From positions 1 to 40,707 of the IMG/VR virus record IMGVR_UViG_3300028653_000170: 40,707 nucleotides of DNA; one strand, written 5' to 3'. The notes below the pieces were generated by a model. That model searched no databases and was not told the origin of the DNA. It saw nothing but the letters and a program-made list of their open reading frames with translations. Positions 29,934-38,994 of this stretch are shown here, piece by piece. Position numbers and translations under genes: made by a program. The DNA is from a virus. Position 1 is the first letter of the stretch. The number at the start of each line of letters is the position of its first letter.

Positions 29934-31496
29934 TTAGGCTTGTCGACGTAATCTCATGATCTCAATAGATAAGTCACTAGCCTCTTTTTCTATAGCTGAG
30001 TCATGTGGTTTAGCGAGAAGTTTTTGTAACTCATCGCCCCTAGCCTCTGCTTTGGCTAATCTTTCCGATACATCCCCTGAGGTGGTACCGAACTTTTCTA
30101 CTGCGACATAAGACGCTTTTGCCTTTATGGGTAAAGGTGTATTAACAAACTTAGCAATCTGATCCTTTAAAGAAGCTAGTTCAGCTTCAATCTTGATCAT
30201 ATCGCCAGTTACTACACCTACTTCCATCTTTGCTTTCGCATCAGATGTTTGGTCTTCAACCTTCTTTAAAAGGCTGGTTAATTCATCTACTTTCTCTAGC
30301 ACTATACTGGTGTTCGATTTAACACTATCAGTATTGTTCTTCTTTATTTGCTCATCGACAACTTCCATTATTCGATCGGCAAATTTAAGTCTTAAAGCAT
30401 CAATGTTACTTTGTGTTTTGTCCATCGACATTTTCTCTAAAACTTCATTTATAGTGCCTTCATCTGGCATCGTTCCTGTTTTTAAAATATCCTCAACTTT
30501 TTCAAATACTGACTTCTCAGACATTGTAACTTCCTGAGATTCAGCAGTAGGTTCAGCATTTTCTTCGTCGTCTTCTTCGGCATTTAGTTCTTCGGTTTCT
30601 CTTTGTGCTCTGGCAACTAGAAGTTCCCCTAATGTTTTAATTTCAGCAGCTAATTTGTCGGCAAACTCTTCATCCATTGGGTCATTGCCTTCCATTTGTC
30701 CATCCATCTCGATATATTCTTCAAGATCGGCTAATTCTTGTAGAATACTGGCGAATCTAGCAACATCGTAAAGGGATTTCTTGATCTCTGGTTTATCAAC
30801 CTTCTCTTCAACCACAGCCTCTTCTTTTGGAGCCTCCGTAGTGACGTCAGGTGCATTTTCTATAACCGCAGCAACTATCCCCGTGCTATCTCCCTCAGTT
30901 GCAACAACAGTCGTTTCAGGCTCTTTAACGACCTCTGCAACAACTGGATCAGCATCGGCCAATTGCTCGACTGGTTCTTTGACTTCTTCTTTTGGCTCAT
31001 CAACTTTAACCTCCTCTTTAACTTCTGGTTTTTCAACATCCATATTTATATTATCCGCCTTATAAACGTCAAACTTGCATTCTGGATTTGCTGGTCTATC
31101 AACAAGGGAAATTTCAGACAAAGTAAGTTCGGTGATTTCGTTTGCGATCATCTGTTTAACACGTCCACCAATAGAAAACCCGTTATAAACGCCTTCCTCT
31201 ACCTTCTCCCATTCATCCTTATCGACAACTTTAATTCCTACATACATGCCTTTTTCATCAATTGAAGCTTCTTTGGTTTTACCAATTGCTTTTGGCTGGT
31301 GCATAACACGAACATTAGCCCATTTCATGTAATCGGCCATTGCATTTTTAATAGCATCTTTGCTAACTATCTCTCCCTGAGAGTCTAGAGCCTCAGTAGT
31401 AGCGTATCCATAAACCATATGTAACTTGTCGTCTTTTTTAGTTATTGGTGTATATAGTGTTATCTCATGCATAGTTCTATTATTCCATTTTGCCAT
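29934..31496 (-). CDS. XkdF-like prohead protease fused to scaffold-like region
   Basis: The 520-residue protein has an N-terminal serine protease domain of the XkdF type (residues about 1-150): VYGYATTEALDSQGEIV, VMHQPKAIGKT with a possible catalytic His, and LSEISLVDRPANPEC with the family's Ser. A long Glu/Val-rich, coiled-coil-prone region follows (residues 150-520), typical of a scaffold. It precedes the major capsid gene, so protease and scaffold are made as one polypeptide. Confidence 0.88.
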   Translation of the reverse strand: MAKWNNRTMHEITLYTPITKKDDKLHMVYGYATTEALDSQGEIVSKDAIKNAMADYMKWANVRVMHQPKAIGKTKEASIDEKGMYVGIKVVDKDEWEKVEEGVYNGFSIGGRVKQMIANEITELTLSEISLVDRPANPECKFDVYKADNINMDVEKPEVKEEVKVDEPKEEVKEPVEQLADADPVVAEVVKEPETTVVATEGDSTGIVAAVIENAPDVTTEAPKEEAVVEEKVDKPEIKKSLYDVARFASILQELADLEEYIEMDGQMEGNDPMDEEFADKLAAEIKTLGELLVARAQRETEELNAEEDDEENAEPTAESQEVTMSEKSVFEKVEDILKTGTMPDEGTINEVLEKMSMDKTQSNIDALRLKFADRIMEVVDEQIKKNNTDSVKSNTSIVLEKVDELTSLLKKVEDQTSDAKAKMEVGVVTGDMIKIEAELASLKDQIAKFVNTPLPIKAKASYVAVEKFGTTSGDVSERLAKAEARGDELQKLLAKPHDSAIEKEASDLSIEIMRLRRQA

Positions 31497-31641
31497 CTAC
31501 TTGTTGCACATCTTTTGGAACACCCTTGAGCATTTGATAAATCGGTCTAATTATTTCTTCCCACTCTTTTGGAGAATATTTTAATGTATCAATAATTTGA
31601 ATAAGGATTTGGATTTGACTACTAGTTAGTTTAATATTCAT
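31480..31641 (-). CDS. Hypothetical small protein (53 aa)
   Basis: A 53-residue frame (IQILIQIIDTLKYSPKEWEEIIRPIYQML) is predicted helical. Its ATG lies 1 base after the stop of the upstream gene, and its stop overlaps the protease start by 17 bases. There is no clear Shine-Dalgarno. Coupling and fit make it likely real. No family was recognised. Confidence 0.55.
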   Translation of the reverse strand: MNIKLTSSQIQILIQIIDTLKYSPKEWEEIIRPIYQMLKGVPKDVQQVDGKME

Positions 31642-31642
31642 A

Positions 31643-32359
31643 TTAATTTAAAACCGCCAGTCTATACGAAACACCTGCCACAGTAACATTTAGATATGAC
31701 GTAGTATTTAAGGTGTATCCGGAACCACTTGTAACTCCTCCCAATGCCCATTTATTAGTTCCACCATCACTTGACAAAGATACTGAGTCAAAATTTCCTG
31801 TGTGATCTAACGTAGCCTTAATATAAGAAGTACTATCAGTTCCTCCAAAGAAGAAATGTATATCATGATCTAGTCCGTCTACAGCACCTACACCTAAATA
31901 AAAATCACTATCGGCTGTCCAGAGGTAAGATGAATTAGCTCCATAAACCGCATAATTGGGATCACTGAATGTTGAACTGGTAATTCCCAAGTCTAAATAC
32001 CCTAAACCGTTATCTACCGTTGCAAAATTGTTTAAGCAGCCAATGTCACATGATGCTAAACTTCCGGAATTAGGATTTTGAACATTAACCGCATGATATC
32101 CGTTCACACTTCTTGTGACATATAAACTAACTTGTGGGTCTAAATTACCAACAGGCTGATCGGGTCCAACTTTAACCCACTGATGAGACGTATCTATTTC
32201 AAAGCATTGAGTTCCATTTGTAGATTGAACTTGGAATATATTAGATGAATCTACTGCTGGTTTAATAACCATCATTCCAGTAAAGACATTATTCCCATTT
32301 AACGTGGGAACATAAGACGGCTGTTGTCCAGCCTGATTAAATACTATATACTCTAACAT
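31643..32359 (-). CDS. Fibre/head-decoration-like protein
   Basis: The 238-residue protein is Ser/Gly/Asn-rich and beta-prone (GNNVFTGMMVIKPAVDSSNIFQV; YLGVGAVDGLDHDIHFFFGG), resembling the shaft and head of tail-fibre modules. It sits between the large spike-like gene and the protease, an unusual place for a tail fibre, and could instead decorate the head or neck. No enzyme motif is seen. GATAAT lies 6 nt before its ATG, but no -35 was found. Confidence 0.55.
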   Translation of the reverse strand: MLEYIVFNQAGQQPSYVPTLNGNNVFTGMMVIKPAVDSSNIFQVQSTNGTQCFEIDTSHQWVKVGPDQPVGNLDPQVSLYVTRSVNGYHAVNVQNPNSGSLASCDIGCLNNFATVDNGLGYLDLGITSSTFSDPNYAVYGANSSYLWTADSDFYLGVGAVDGLDHDIHFFFGGTDSTSYIKATLDHTGNFDSVSLSSDGGTNKWALGGVTSGSGYTLNTTSYLNVTVAGVSYRLAVLN

Positions 32360-32420
32360 AGTATTATTATCCTATTTTAAAGAGTTTTAATTGCCTACGT
32401 GATTGTCTCTCTACAGATCT

Positions 32421-32486
32421 TTACTTTGCCGCCTCTTGATTGGTATAACTAGATGCTGCTATTAGTGCGTCTTGTAATGTTGCCAT
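32421..32486 (-). CDS. Possible 21-codon frame in intergenic stretch
   Basis: Frame MATLQDALIAASSYTNQEAAK sits in the 162-base gap between spike-like and fibre-like genes. No Shine-Dalgarno is seen. It may be a remnant or chance. Confidence 0.2.
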   Translation of the reverse strand: MATLQDALIAASSYTNQEAAK

Positions 32487-32521
32487 TACTAATAACTAAA
32501 ATAATGAGGGATTTTATTCAA

Positions 32522-35500
32522 CTAGACAATAATCTCACCATCTATAAGCAGTGATGGCTTTGCCTTTGACACTTTCATATCAAGGTTCGTATCAATTGTT
32601 GCTTTTTGATCTAAAAGTGCGTTATGTTCTTCTGGAGACAACCCCGAACCTGACGAGTATGAAAATCCCTCAACTCTATTAAAGTTTAAACACACAGAAG
32701 CCCCGTTTGTTAGGTCGAAAATATTTGTTGCAGCCCCGCTGACTGGCGTGATGTTAGCCCCCGTTAAATTTAAGGGATTTGAGGTGTCTTGGTTTATTAT
32801 CTTCATCGTATTGGCAAAGATGTAGTGTGTGGCATCTGTCGCAGTGATATAAGTCCCATCCTGATCGCGAATTCCAGCTGCCGTAAAAAGGTAATATTGA
32901 TACCAGTTGTAGATTCTTTGTCCTGTCGTTGTGTTATCAGGGTCATCAACGTATATACGAATTGTTGCCTCAGAAATTGAACACTCGGTTACAGTTGAAC
33001 CGTCAACATTAGCCGTTTCATAAATTGTATTTTCAACCTGTGTGGCTACAAAACTTAATCCTGTATTCGTCACCGTCCCTGTTTGGGTGTGCCAATAGTA
33101 GGCAGGAGTAGTACCTGAAACATACATTAAACGAATACGAATAGAATGGTCTGCCCCTGTGTGGATAAAGACTAAACTTGATGTTGTACCTGCAACAGTG
33201 TTGTTAAACAACTCCGAACTGGATGTTAAATCGTAAATTTGTAGTCTTGAACCTGCGACTATTGCTGATAGATTGATTTTGACTCTGGTAGTAGAAGCAT
33301 CGGCTAGAATACCTGTGAAGTCACCTGTTCCTGTCATTGTGTAAGTTCCAGTGCCTGACATAACTAACTTCTTACCAGTAGCAGTAACGGTTATCCCTGT
33401 ATTAACTATGAATCCCCAATTTGTTGGCAAGGAGAAAGTATTACCATCAGCAGTTGTCATTGGCACTGTCTTGGCTAGATTTGCAGCCGTGGAAGCCATT
33501 GCCTGGCAATAATCATAAATCTCTTGCATTGTGTGATTAGAACTTAGAGTTATTGTTTTAGCTGTCCAGTCTATTGCTATTCCTGTATAAGCCGAAGCGG
33601 TAGCAAAAGAGGCTGAAACATAAGGATTAACGGTTCTTAAGGGATTAGTTTCATCAAAGGTATAACCATAAAAACGAGCATTAGTGATAAATGGAGGTAG
33701 AACTAACCCATCAAGATATACTAAACCTGACGCATTATTAGACTGACCTGAAATAGTAACTGTTAAATTTCCTGCTGCTCCACTTGTTTGAGTGGCCGTC
33801 AAAGAATAAGGTTGCCAAGTTGCATCGTGTCCCACATCAACCGTTGCAGTAAATACCACAGGGGTTATTCCTAAACCTGTTATGGTTACTGTGGGGGCAG
33901 TATATCCTGAACCGCTATTCCTATAGGAAGCGTTGTATTGGAGATTTCCCATAATAGTAACAGGGACTCCGCTAACAGTTGGGATAGTAATTGAATAAGT
34001 TGTAGTTCCTGGATTGACTGTCTGTAACTTTACGGAGGAAGTGGAATTTAGGTAAGTAAAATTATCCCTTATCCAGTTACCATTTGGTAAATAGAGTTCT
34101 TGTTGGGTAACATCAGCATTTTTATTTACATTCTGAACTTGAAAAGCTCCCACTAAACCATATATTTGATTATTAAAATTTGCACCAGTAATACTACCGA
34201 AATTACAATTAGTCGTGGTGACATTGGTAATTCCTGGATTATTAGAACTAAAATTATTTTGATTATTACAAGAATTATTACCAACAGCAGGATAATTTAT
34301 TCCAAAGTCACAATTAACAAAATTTATAAAAGAACTACTGGCAACAGCAAATACATAATAACTTGAGGTTATCTTACAATTAGTTAGGGTTATTCCGAAA
34401 CTTGTTCCCGCATATACAGTGTATCCTTGACAACAAATAAAATGACAGTTAGTAAATTGAATATTCAAACCCCCTGATGAATAATTACTATATATCGAAT
34501 AAGAAGAAGTGAAGTACGAAACTGAATTAGTTACTTGTAAATAACAATTTTGTTGCGCACAAAAAGCATAACCGTGGTTGACATAAACAGCTATATTATT
34601 AACAGTTATGGGTGTGCATTCCCCAAAATTGGCATAACCGTAACAAATTCCCCCAGAAGTACTCCTATATATAGCTAAATCAGAAACATTGGCGTACACG
34701 GCTGTGGCAGTAGGACTGTTATTTGAGTAAAGGTTTAAACCACCCTCTTTTACAGCAACTATAGTGACCAAAGTATCAGTACCTGTAGCTGATCCTAGAT
34801 TCCAAAAAGAAGCGTAGCGAAGATAACGAGTATTAGTTGAACCTAAATTAGCATGATATAAAGTTACAAAACCAGGGTAAGTATCACTATAATTTTTGAA
34901 GGTAACATTGCTTGTGAAATTACCAACATCGACTCCATTTAGATGAGTATAGGTAAAGTTACTCGTAACTGTAACATTATTTCCCGAAATTCCTCCAGTG
35001 GCTATAACTCTAACTTCAGAGCGAATAGTTCCATTGTAAACATCAGTTGAAGCTACCACGATAGTATCTCCGTCTGCCCAACCTGTAGTATCGGCAACTG
35101 TTACAACTGCCTGACCTGAATTAACTTGTGCCGTAGCCGTAGTATTAATAGTTTTAGTCTTACCATAAACATAGAAGTTCCCGCCATCAGCGCACCATAA
35201 ACCATATTTTCCATCTACAGGAGTAGCAGAATAGTTGAGAAGTATAGTGTGTGTATAGCTCGTAGGAATAGCATCACCGCTTTTTCCATAGTCAAAAGTA
35301 CCGCCATTAAGAATCACCAAATGACCTTTACAGGTTAAGGAGGATGAAGCAGAACGTGAAGCCTTTAATGTTCCTGACACCTGAATAGCTGAAACGGTGT
35401 CATCTCCCCAAATATAAGTGTTTTCAATCGTAACAACGTGACCTGCAGCAATAACAACACTATCTCCCTCCACAGGTACAGCTCCACCACTCCAAACGGT

Positions 35501-35545
35501 AGTATCAGAAGCCAAACCTGTTTTCTGTGATGTTCTTACTGCCAT
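32522..35545 (-). CDS. Large beta-helix/G8-like spike protein (about 1007 aa)
   Basis: The largest gene of the window. The N-terminus (VWSGGAVPVEGDSVVIAAGHVVTIENT) resembles the G8 domain, then a parallel beta-helix-like array (ITVNNIAVYVNHG, FTNCHFICCQGYTVYAG, TLTNCKITSS) of short beta rungs with Asn and Cys ladders, and a beta-rich C-terminus with several Ig-like parts. Beta helices of this kind often act as polysaccharide-binding or -cleaving spikes. No catalytic residues can be named. The ATG at 35545 has GGGAGG 5 nt upstream; the in-frame ATG at 35557 is part of that purine run. Confidence 0.68.
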   Translation of the reverse strand: MAVRTSQKTGLASDTTVWSGGAVPVEGDSVVIAAGHVVTIENTYIWGDDTVSAIQVSGTLKASRSASSSLTCKGHLVILNGGTFDYGKSGDAIPTSYTHTILLNYSATPVDGKYGLWCADGGNFYVYGKTKTINTTATAQVNSGQAVVTVADTTGWADGDTIVVASTDVYNGTIRSEVRVIATGGISGNNVTVTSNFTYTHLNGVDVGNFTSNVTFKNYSDTYPGFVTLYHANLGSTNTRYLRYASFWNLGSATGTDTLVTIVAVKEGGLNLYSNNSPTATAVYANVSDLAIYRSTSGGICYGYANFGECTPITVNNIAVYVNHGYAFCAQQNCYLQVTNSVSYFTSSYSIYSNYSSGGLNIQFTNCHFICCQGYTVYAGTSFGITLTNCKITSSYYVFAVASSSFINFVNCDFGINYPAVGNNSCNNQNNFSSNNPGITNVTTTNCNFGSITGANFNNQIYGLVGAFQVQNVNKNADVTQQELYLPNGNWIRDNFTYLNSTSSVKLQTVNPGTTTYSITIPTVSGVPVTIMGNLQYNASYRNSGSGYTAPTVTITGLGITPVVFTATVDVGHDATWQPYSLTATQTSGAAGNLTVTISGQSNNASGLVYLDGLVLPPFITNARFYGYTFDETNPLRTVNPYVSASFATASAYTGIAIDWTAKTITLSSNHTMQEIYDYCQAMASTAANLAKTVPMTTADGNTFSLPTNWGFIVNTGITVTATGKKLVMSGTGTYTMTGTGDFTGILADASTTRVKINLSAIVAGSRLQIYDLTSSSELFNNTVAGTTSSLVFIHTGADHSIRIRLMYVSGTTPAYYWHTQTGTVTNTGLSFVATQVENTIYETANVDGSTVTECSISEATIRIYVDDPDNTTTGQRIYNWYQYYLFTAAGIRDQDGTYITATDATHYIFANTMKIINQDTSNPLNLTGANITPVSGAATNIFDLTNGASVCLNFNRVEGFSYSSGSGLSPEEHNALLDQKATIDTNLDMKVSKAKPSLLIDGEIIV

Positions 35546-35691
35546 AGTCCCTCCCATTCCTTCAAACTGTTAATCTCAGTTATCTTCTCTCCTTCAACTA
35601 CAATTAGTTTAGCAGGGTCATCATCACACCGCCAAAGTTGTTTGGTATCTTTTTCTGTAACCCATGAGTATTCTTTATTTCTATAAATCAT
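35536..35691 (-). CDS. Hypothetical small protein (51 aa)
   Basis: The 51-residue protein (MIYRNKEYSWVTEKDTKQLWRCDDDP) is charged with aromatic residues and ends inside the start of the spike gene (overlap of 10 bases); it overlaps its upstream gene by 4. It carries no recognised domain but fits the operon tightly. Confidence 0.55.
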   Translation of the reverse strand: MIYRNKEYSWVTEKDTKQLWRCDDDPAKLIVVEGEKITEINSLKEWEGLWQ

Positions 35692-36383
35692 GCCCAGCTC
35701 GAAACTGTCACGGAATTTGTTACATTGTTTTTAGCTACTGTTTTAGTATATGAGGTACTACCGATTGTCTTTACGACTGTGGTTGTTGTAACATCGCCTA
35801 CTGTGGCCTCGGTGGTTGTTATTGAAGCATTACTCTTGGAAGGGTCAGTGGGAATAGTTTCTAGTATCTTTGTTTTACTCTGACCACTAGATGAAGCCGC
35901 TACATAAGCGTCAGCCAATGCGTTATAGAAATGCTTCCCATCAGTCAAACGAACGGGAACATATTTAGAGGGATTAGCCTTACCCGGAGTATCCCCCTCA
36001 CCTGTTGGAAGATCTATAGTCGTAGGATTTGTAACCTCTACCTTCATTTTACCCGGGAATACAGCATCTTTTTGATTTGTTATCTCCACTTTCTGCACAT
36101 CAGGAACCGCAACAGGATTAACAACTTCAACTCTTTGAACGTCGGGAAATTTAGCCTCCTGTTGATTTGTTACTTCAACCTTTTGTACTTCCGGAAAAGA
36201 AATATCTTTTGCATTAGTTATTTCAACTTTATGCATATCAACTTGAATTTCTTCTATCTTTTTCGAAAACTGTCCGATGATCTTATCGAAACCTTCTTTT
36301 AAGACTTGTCTAATAGAGCCGGCAGATACATCCTGCTCCTTCTTGGCCTTATTTATCTTTACGTTTTTATAAATATCGTTCAT
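35688..36383 (-). CDS. Repeat-containing structural protein
   Basis: The 231-residue protein follows the portal gene (ATGA overlap; GAGGAA Shine-Dalgarno; ATG at 36383). It has a coiled start (EGFDKIIGQFSKKIEEIQVDM), then about five copies of a VE[IV]TN...FP[DE]VQ[KR] unit of 15-18 residues (residues 50-125), then a Gly-rich hinge and a Thr/Val-rich beta end. Such repeats suggest an extended shaft. A role in a head or neck fibre with the next gene is inferred only from order. Confidence 0.6.
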   Translation of the reverse strand: MNDIYKNVKINKAKKEQDVSAGSIRQVLKEGFDKIIGQFSKKIEEIQVDMHKVEITNAKDISFPEVQKVEVTNQQEAKFPDVQRVEVVNPVAVPDVQKVEITNQKDAVFPGKMKVEVTNPTTIDLPTGEGDTPGKANPSKYVPVRLTDGKHFYNALADAYVAASSSGQSKTKILETIPTDPSKSNASITTTEATVGDVTTTTVVKTIGSTSYTKTVAKNNVTNSVTVSSWA

Positions 36384-38671
36384 TGTTCCTCGGGTAATAG
36401 TCCATTTAAATAGCAACGACAGTTTGGATGCAGTGGTGGGGCATCATCTCCACTTGAAAAATTTTCATCTGCATTGACTATTTCACCATCCATATCAGCA
36501 CAATCTGGACATGTCATTTCGTCTTCTGATGTAACCCAAACCTTCTGAGTAATACCATTCTCATCATAAGTCTGCAGTTCCCCCTGCATTGATGCATTAG
36601 CAACCTCCGTATTAACAATTGTATTTGCCCTTTCATCTGATATTGCATCGTATTCGTCTGATATTTGTGAAGCAATTTCAGCATTTGTAAGTAGTTGATC
36701 CTTGCCGTTTATTATTGTGTTAATTAGCCAGTCCTTTGTTGTATTATCCAGAGAATCAATTATATATGCTTCTCTGTCTCCTAATATATCCATAAACTTC
36801 TGGTTTGTCATTTGAAAAGAAGCAAGACCCAACTTTCTTGCTGCATTTGAAGCACCGTAGCCGAAAGACCATTTAAGATATCCTACAAGATCGGGTATGT
36901 CTACTTGAGGCATCTCCGAATCAACATCGTCGCCAATTGCTTTCTCCATCTTAGTAAATGAGGCAATCTTGTCCTCTAACGTAAATGGTTTTATCTGTTT
37001 TAATAGGGCTTTCTTAACTGCAACCTTAAACTTATCAAATTTAGGGTCTTGAATAAGTCCATCAATAGGATTTTGTCTTATAAGTTTGGCTCTTTTGAAT
37101 ACATCTTTAACATCCTCCAAGCTTTTAACATGTCTTAGGCCGTTCTCGATAATTATCTTTGCTGATTTAGTCAACGAATCGTCCTCAAAAGAACGATATA
37201 CTTTACCTCGTAACTTAAAATCTTTTGTGGATTTCTTTTCCCATAGAGATAACACATTGTCCAGACCATTCATTTTTCCTGTTTGAGTTGTTGTAGGCAT
37301 ATCATTTGGTTGCTCTTTTACAGGTTGATTGGTGCCACTAACTGTATTTGATTGAGGAGCTGCATTTTGTGCCGAAAAAGTAGCATTAATCTCTGTTAAA
37401 GGCACTATTGTGTTTCCGACAATAACAAAAGGATCAACTCCAAGTCTTGGTTCACCACGATCTTCACGAACATCGTCAGGACTAATAACACCTAAAGGGA
37501 TAAGCTCTTTAGCGTCTTCATTAGTATATTTAGATTCTAAACCCATAAATTGAAATCTTAATTCAGGATAACCCATATCAACTTCAAGTATTTCGGTAAA
37601 TATATCCTCAATAAAGTGAGCCAACGGCCTTAAACCTTTTCTCATCTGAATATCTTCTTGGCTACTGGCATTCTCCTTGTATTGTTGCAACGCTAGACCT
37701 AGTTCTTGAGCGGTAACATCAAATAACATAGCAACCTTACGATCTAAGTAGTCATAAAATTCTTTAAATTGAAAATCGGTTGGTTTTGTTACAGGTTTCC
37801 AATCTGAACCGCTCGGTAAAGGTACACCTTTTGCTTGTTCACGAGGATTACTCATCAAAGCATCAAAGAACGTCTTATATTCCTGTATTTGCTGTGGTGT
37901 CCAATTCTCGGGAACTGTATAAAATCCCATAGGCAAATTGCCGTCCGATAAATAGGCTGTATTAAACATGGCTGCCTTAATAGACGCATCAACAGTAACA
38001 ACTAACGATTCTAATGGCGATAAACCATAAGGAGTTGCAGTGCGAGGGTTCATTCTCTCGTATATAAGCTCGTCAGTGGTCATTTCCGCGGTCTTTTTAC
38101 CAGCAATCCATTGTTCAAACCCAATATCGGGTGCTCTTGCAATTAGTCCCGAATCATCAACTACCAACTTAATAGTGGCACCATCAATAGGCACAAGTCT
38201 TAAAAGCTTACCGCCTACAGTTTTTTGCTTATAAAGACATGCGGCGTCGAGAACTAATGTATCCTCAATGATTTTGTCTAGTATTTCTCTAAATCTAATA
38301 CCGGGGCCACCAATCCTGCTTAACACTTGTCTTATAGTGTATATAGCTTCGTCAGAATATGACTTTCCGTGATCTGGTTCAGAATCTACAACATCCCATT
38401 GAAGTTGAGTGATTTGTCTTTTCCTTAGATTAATAGCAGCACGAGTAGTCTCGTGATTTACTGACATTGATCTTAAAGTAGAGAATGTAATACCCGGACC
38501 AGCTACTCGTCTTGCAGCGTCATTAGATTGTGTTTGATATTGATAAGCCATTGCAAATGTTTGTGGTAATTGACTTTGAGATTTAGACATTTTCTCATAT
38601 AGCTTGTCAGTGACCTTATCTACAAGGGCTTTGCTTGCATAAACAGACTTTGATTTTGCTGCGGTCTTCAT
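36380..38671 (-). CDS. Portal protein fused to MuF-type minor head protein
   Basis: The 763-residue protein carries an N-terminal portal domain (about residues 1-430; ELIYERMNPRTATPYGLSPLESL, DRKVAMLFDVTAQELGL) and a C-terminal MuF-like domain (about 590-763; ANTIVNTEVANASMQGELQTYDENG, then TCPDCADMDGEIV...LHPNCRCYL with conserved Cys/His). In most phages portal and MuF are separate genes. The MuF end may be ejected into the host or form part of the head interior. Gene begins in a 4-base overlap with the HTH gene. Confidence 0.92.
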   Translation of the reverse strand: MKTAAKSKSVYASKALVDKVTDKLYEKMSKSQSQLPQTFAMAYQYQTQSNDAARRVAGPGITFSTLRSMSVNHETTRAAINLRKRQITQLQWDVVDSEPDHGKSYSDEAIYTIRQVLSRIGGPGIRFREILDKIIEDTLVLDAACLYKQKTVGGKLLRLVPIDGATIKLVVDDSGLIARAPDIGFEQWIAGKKTAEMTTDELIYERMNPRTATPYGLSPLESLVVTVDASIKAAMFNTAYLSDGNLPMGFYTVPENWTPQQIQEYKTFFDALMSNPREQAKGVPLPSGSDWKPVTKPTDFQFKEFYDYLDRKVAMLFDVTAQELGLALQQYKENASSQEDIQMRKGLRPLAHFIEDIFTEILEVDMGYPELRFQFMGLESKYTNEDAKELIPLGVISPDDVREDRGEPRLGVDPFVIVGNTIVPLTEINATFSAQNAAPQSNTVSGTNQPVKEQPNDMPTTTQTGKMNGLDNVLSLWEKKSTKDFKLRGKVYRSFEDDSLTKSAKIIIENGLRHVKSLEDVKDVFKRAKLIRQNPIDGLIQDPKFDKFKVAVKKALLKQIKPFTLEDKIASFTKMEKAIGDDVDSEMPQVDIPDLVGYLKWSFGYGASNAARKLGLASFQMTNQKFMDILGDREAYIIDSLDNTTKDWLINTIINGKDQLLTNAEIASQISDEYDAISDERANTIVNTEVANASMQGELQTYDENGITQKVWVTSEDEMTCPDCADMDGEIVNADENFSSGDDAPPLHPNCRCYLNGLLPEEQ

Positions 38672-38994
38672 AATTCCATTTTCCTATTTTTATCTCTTTT
38701 TATTGCGTCTATAACCATAAGTCCTTCTAGCCTAGCAAAACATTTCTGTCTAATACGTGTGATTGTAGAAGGATGTACGCCCTTCATCCAAGCTATTTCA
38801 AACGGTGAAAATCCATGTTCGAGAGATAAAACTATAAACCTTTCGGTATCATTAAGCATTTCCCTCATAATGCTTTGGAATCTAACGTCACTATCGTCGA
38901 AGTCTCTACATCCATCACTTGAAATCAATGACAAAGTATCAGGAGAATTCTGGTATCTTACCTCGAGTTCGTCCTCGTCGTACGACTTTTTCAT
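38668..38994 (-). CDS. Sigma region 4-like HTH protein (108 aa)
   Basis: The 108-residue protein ends with an HTH-like segment (FSPFEIAWMKGVHPSTITRIRQKCFARLEGL), which resembles sigma-70 region 4 or a LuxR-type HTH. The N-terminus is acidic. It lies between the sugar cassette and the portal, where it could be a late regulator or a packaging-linked protein. The ATG at 38994 is preferred because it overlaps the glycosyltransferase stop (ATGA). Confidence 0.65.
   Translation of the reverse strand: MKKSYDEDELEVRYQNSPDTLSLISSDGCRDFDDSDVRFQSIMREMLNDTERFIVLSLEHGFSPFEIAWMKGVHPSTITRIRQKCFARLEGLMVIDAIKRDKNRKMEL

Noticed and set aside
30781-31065. Plus-strand Ser/Thr-rich frame opposite the protease gene
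   Set aside because: Lies wholly inside a strong minus-strand gene and reflects its Glu/Val-rich codons.
32362-32371. GATAAT 6 nt before the fibre-like gene's ATG as a promoter
   Set aside because: No -35 hexamer at 16-18 nt; an AGGAT ribosome site overlaps.
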